A DNA stretch of 42,928 nt from Pseudomonadota bacterium. Its GTDB lineage: Bacteria > Pseudomonadota > Gammaproteobacteria > Burkholderiales > Casimicrobiaceae. The notes under the pieces are model-generated. The model saw only the letters and a list, made by a program, of their open reading frames with translations, was not told the DNA's origin and searched no databases. This document shows, piece after piece, positions 40,304 through 42,928 of the stretch (position 1 is its first letter; each line of letters begins with the position of its first letter). The translations under genes and the position numbers were made by a program. The stretch is from positions 1 through 42,928 of the forward strand of contig WQTW01000003.1 of NCBI GenBank assembly GCA_009786085.1, in the 5' to 3' direction.

Positions 40304-41971
40304 GTGAAGGATTTAAGAACCGAGTTAAGAGAATGGCTGTTGGCGGCGGTGAGGCAAGTCGCGCCGGAGGCCGATGACGGCGTTTGTGCCGGTATCGTTG
40401 TCGAACGCCCAAAGCAGGCGACGCACGGCGATTACGCCTGCAACGCCGCGATGGTGTTGGCGCGTGCGTTGAAAAAAAATCCGCGCGAGATAGCACAACA
40501 ATTAGCGCAACAGTTGCAGAACGTTTTGCCGCCGTCGCCGCACGTCGCACGCCACGAAATCGCAGGAGCGGGTTTTCTCAATCTGTTTTTGACGCCGGAA
40601 GCGCGCGTGTCCATCGTCCGCCGTGCGCTCGAAGAAGGCGCGGCCTTCGGTCGCGGTCAAAGTGGCCGCGGTCAGCGTGTCATCCTCGAATTCGTTTCCG
40701 CCAACCCGACCGGCCCGCTGCATGTCGGCCACGGACGTCAGGCCGCGCTGGGCGACGCCATCGCCCATCTGTTGTCGGCGCAGGGCTTTGAGGTGTCGCG
40801 CGAGTTTTACTACAACGATGCCGGTCAGCAAATTCACAATCTGGCGTTGTCGGTGCAGGCGCGCGCGCGCGAATTGCGCGGCGAAGCGGTGACGTTCCCC
40901 GAAGACGGTTATCACGGCGAATACATCCGCGAAATCGCGCAGGATTATCTGGATCAGAACGCTGGTGATGTTGATGATCTCGACAGCGTGCGCCTTTTCG
41001 CCGTCGCCGCGCTGCGCAAAGAACAGGACACCGATTTGCAGGCCTTCGGCGTGTGTTTTGATCATTATTACCTCGAAAGTTCGTTGTACACCGACGGTCG
41101 CGTCGAAGCGGCGGTGCAACAACTCATCGCGTCGGGGCACACCTACGAACAGGACGGCGCGTTGTGGCTGCGCACGACCGATTTCGGCGATGACAAAGAC
41201 CGCGTGATGCGCAAAGCCGACGGTCATTACACGTACTTCGTCCCCGATGTCGCTTACCACATCACCAAATGGGAGCGCGGTTTCACACAGGCGATCAACA
41301 TTCAGGGCACCGACCATCACGGCACCATCGCGCGCGTGCGCGCCGGGTTGCAGGCGTTGAACCTCGGCATTCCGAAAGAGTATCCCGCTTACGTTTTACA
41401 CAAAATGGTCACGGTGATGCGCGGCAACGAGGAAGTGAAAATTTCCAAACGCGCCGGAAGCTATGTCACCGTGCGCGACCTGATCGACGAAGTGGGACGC
41501 GATGCGGTGCGCTTTTTCCTGTCGATGCGCAAAGCCGACACCGAGTTCGTGTTCGATCTCGAACTGGCGCGTTCGCAGGCCGAAGAAAATCCGGTGTATT
41601 ACGTGCAGTACGCCCATGCCCGCGTGATGTCAGTGTTGCGGCAGGCGCAACAAACCATCGACGCTGTGGTATCTTCATCGCACGCCGCCGATCTGACGCT
41701 GCTCAACCGTCCGCACGAAGAAGCGCTGTTGCGCCGACTCGCCGATTTCCCGGAGGACATGGCCGTCGCCGCCCGCGAATTGGCGCCGCACCACATCACC
41801 GCTTACCTGCGCGAACTGGCCGGCGAATTTCACGGCTACTACAACGCCGAGCGTTTTCTGGTCGAGGACGCCGCGCTGCGGCAGGCACGGTTGACATTGG
41901 TCGTCGCTGTAGGTCAGACTTTGCGGAATGGTTTGGCGATTCTGGGCATCAGCGCCCCCGATGAAATGTAA
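40304..41971 (+). CDS. argS: Arginyl-tRNA synthetase
   Basis: A 555-residue class I synthetase that charges tRNA-Arg. The HIGH motif is HVGHGR within [16 protein letters not shown], and the family-specific YYNDAG and YAHARV motifs are present. The N-terminal Add1 domain and C-terminal DALR anticodon-binding domain (to the end) are complete. Start choice: GTG at 40304 has GGCGGAA upstream; an in-frame TTG at 40283 lies just after the -10 element and has no ribosome-binding site. Confidence 0.95.
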   Translation: MKDLRTELREWLLAAVRQVAPEADDGVCAGIVVERPKQATHGDYACNAAMVLARALKKNPREIAQQLAQQLQNVLPPSPHVARHEIAGAGFLNLFLTPEARVSIVRRALEEGAAFGRGQSGRGQRVILEFVSANPTGPLHVGHGRQAALGDAIAHLLSAQGFEVSREFYYNDAGQQIHNLALSVQARARELRGEAVTFPEDGYHGEYIREIAQDYLDQNAGDVDDLDSVRLFAVAALRKEQDTDLQAFGVCFDHYYLESSLYTDGRVEAAVQQLIASGHTYEQDGALWLRTTDFGDDKDRVMRKADGHYTYFVPDVAYHITKWERGFTQAINIQGTDHHGTIARVRAGLQALNLGIPKEYPAYVLHKMVTVMRGNEEVKISKRAGSYVTVRDLIDEVGRDAVRFFLSMRKADTEFVFDLELARSQAEENPVYYVQYAHARVMSVLRQAQQTIDAVVSSSHAADLTLLNRPHEEALLRRLADFPEDMAVAARELAPHHITAYLRELAGEFHGYYNAERFLVEDAALRQARLTLVVAVGQTLRNGLAILGISAPDEM

Positions 41972-42016
41972 GTGTCGGAATGTAAAATTCCAAGTAAAAC
42001 GCTAAGGTAAATCACG

Positions 42017-42697
42017 ATGGCTCAAAGCAAAAAAGGCCCTTTTCGCTGGGGAATATTGTTCACCGGCATTTTTCTCGGTATCGTTACCGGTTTGGTGATG
42101 GCGCTGACGGCCGCCTGGAAACTGGGCGGCAACGCTGTCACCGAGGTGTTCACCCCCAGAGACAAACCCGCCGCCAGCCAGCGCATTCCCGACGGCGCAT
42201 CGACGGCGAAAACCGGCAACAGTAAGGCAGCCGATAAACCAAGCGACAAACCCAGTTTCGATTTCTACAAAGTGTTGCCGGAAGGGAGTAACACCGCTGG
42301 CGGCAACACCAGCGCCGGAAGCGATAAAGCGACCGCGCCGTCTGCGAAACCGGCCACAAAACCCGCCGAACAACACACCGTTGCCGCGGTCACGGAAAAC
42401 ACCTCCGCGCGCACCGCTCCCGCCACGACGACGACGCCTGCGACAGCGACTTCTACCAAACCCAGGGATATTTACTGGTTGCAAGTCGGCTCGTTTTCGC
42501 GGCAGGAGGACGCCGACAACCGTAAGGCCGAACTGGCGCTGTACGGTTGGGAAGCGACCATTCAACGCGGCGAGGCGCCCGGTCGCGGCGTCTTTTACCG
42601 GGTGCGTGTCGGCCCCTACGACAGCGCCGAGCAAACCGGTCGGATGAAAGCCGAATTGACGCAGCGTAAATTCGATGTTGCTGTTGTCCGGCAATAA
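42017..42697 (+). CDS. SPOR-domain (FtsN-like) cell division protein
   Basis: A 226-residue bitopic membrane protein. A short cytoplasmic start is followed by a transmembrane helix (residues about 12-34), a long Thr/Ala/Pro/Lys-rich periplasmic linker and a C-terminal SPOR domain (about 150-224; YWLQVGSFSRQEDADNRKAE, FYRVRVGPYDS). SPOR domains bind denuded peptidoglycan at division sites. AAGGTAAATC precedes the ATG. argS followed by a SPOR gene is common in betaproteobacteria. Confidence 0.88.
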   Translation: MAQSKKGPFRWGILFTGIFLGIVTGLVMALTAAWKLGGNAVTEVFTPRDKPAASQRIPDGASTAKTGNSKAADKPSDKPSFDFYKVLPEGSNTAGGNTSAGSDKATAPSAKPATKPAEQHTVAAVTENTSARTAPATTTTPATATSTKPRDIYWLQVGSFSRQEDADNRKAELALYGWEATIQRGEAPGRGVFYRVRVGPYDSAEQTGRMKAELTQRKFDVAVVRQ

Positions 42698-42876
42698 CCT
42701 TTTTTACCCCTCTCCCACAAGGGCATAGGTATCTACACAAGTGCTGCGTCATGGTCTCTGATGACTTGCTTTTCTCTCACATTCCAAGCGGCGCCGCAGG
42801 CGCGTCACGTGAGTAACCGTCGGTGGAGCACGAACGTAGTGAGCGCGGAACCGGCGGAGACAGACAGCACCATCGT

Positions 42877-42925
42877 CCAGCCCTGCAAGGGCTGAACAAA
42901 CATTATTCAGCCCTTGCAGGGCTGG
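42877..42925. repeat. 20-bp perfect inverted repeat downstream of the SPOR gene
   Basis: CCAGCCCTGCAAGGGCTGAA (42877-42896), 9-base loop, then its exact reverse complement (42906-42925). Each arm also contains the smaller palindrome AGCCCT/AGGGCT. It probably belongs to a REP-like dispersed family. The 42698-42876 stretch before it holds no gene. Confidence 0.85.
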
Positions 42926-42928
42926 GGG

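Noticed and set aside
42701..42870. Possible small gene downstream of the SPOR gene
   Set aside because: Only fragments of dispersed repeats and no ORF with a ribosome-binding site were found.

Overview
The window is the right-hand 28.5 kb of an integrated siphovirus-type (HK97/lambda-like) prophage, followed by 14.4 kb of host chromosome. The host genes are a Bax-inhibitor-1 family protein, groEL-groES under a perfect CIRCE element, a class IV aminotransferase, a D,D-carboxypeptidase, hemE, priA, argS and a SPOR-domain protein. This set and order (hemE-priA, argS-SPOR) suggest a betaproteobacterium; I cannot fix the genus. The host intergenic regions carry many short dispersed and tandem repeats.

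Prophage layout, right to left. A tRNA-Ser(UGA) gene (28473-28562, minus) is the attachment gene; its 3' end faces the tyrosine integrase (27150-28316, minus). From 23.5 to 27.2 kb a rightward accessory operon holds small overlapping genes, a P-loop protein, two AlpA-type regulators, a SprT-like metalloprotease and two DUF1566 proteins. From 19.3 to 23.4 kb lies a cargo region: a membrane-anchored WYL-like/SHOCT protein flanked by perfect 43-bp direct repeats, a BrnT-BrnA toxin-antitoxin pair, a lipoprotein, a truncated DUF3800 gene and a Panacea-type toxin-antitoxin pair on the opposite strand. The immunity switch is at 18.3-19.3 kb (YdaS/Cro-like protein leftward, CI-like repressor rightward). 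From 15.6 to 18.4 kb leftward early genes are interleaved with rightward small genes that share a repeated promoter cassette. A primase-helicase (13318-15603) comes next, then a repeat-rich 310-bp gap with 59 bp of perfect purine-pyrimidine alternation. The leftward packaging/head/tail genes run from 13.0 kb to base 1: Z-like protein, terS, terL, a Mor-like regulator, a gpW-like protein, portal, a protease-capsid fusion, head-tail joining proteins, tail tube, a tail chaperone with a canonical -1 frameshift, and the tape measure. The prophage continues beyond base 1, so its left end is not seen.

How it fits together. A 44-nt promoter/operator block occurs in front of ydaS and again in front of the 23.5-kb operon (32 of 44 positions identical), so one repressor probably controls both. 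A second brnTA pair sits on the opposite strand inside the structural operon beside a strong bidirectional terminator, which raises the question of how late transcription passes. The strongest candidates for undescribed biology are the repeat-flanked WYL/SHOCT cassette, the Panacea module that seems to have replaced the end of a DUF3800 gene, the duplicated operator module, and the iterated promoter cassettes of the small accessory genes. All functions were assigned by reading sequence; no database search was run.
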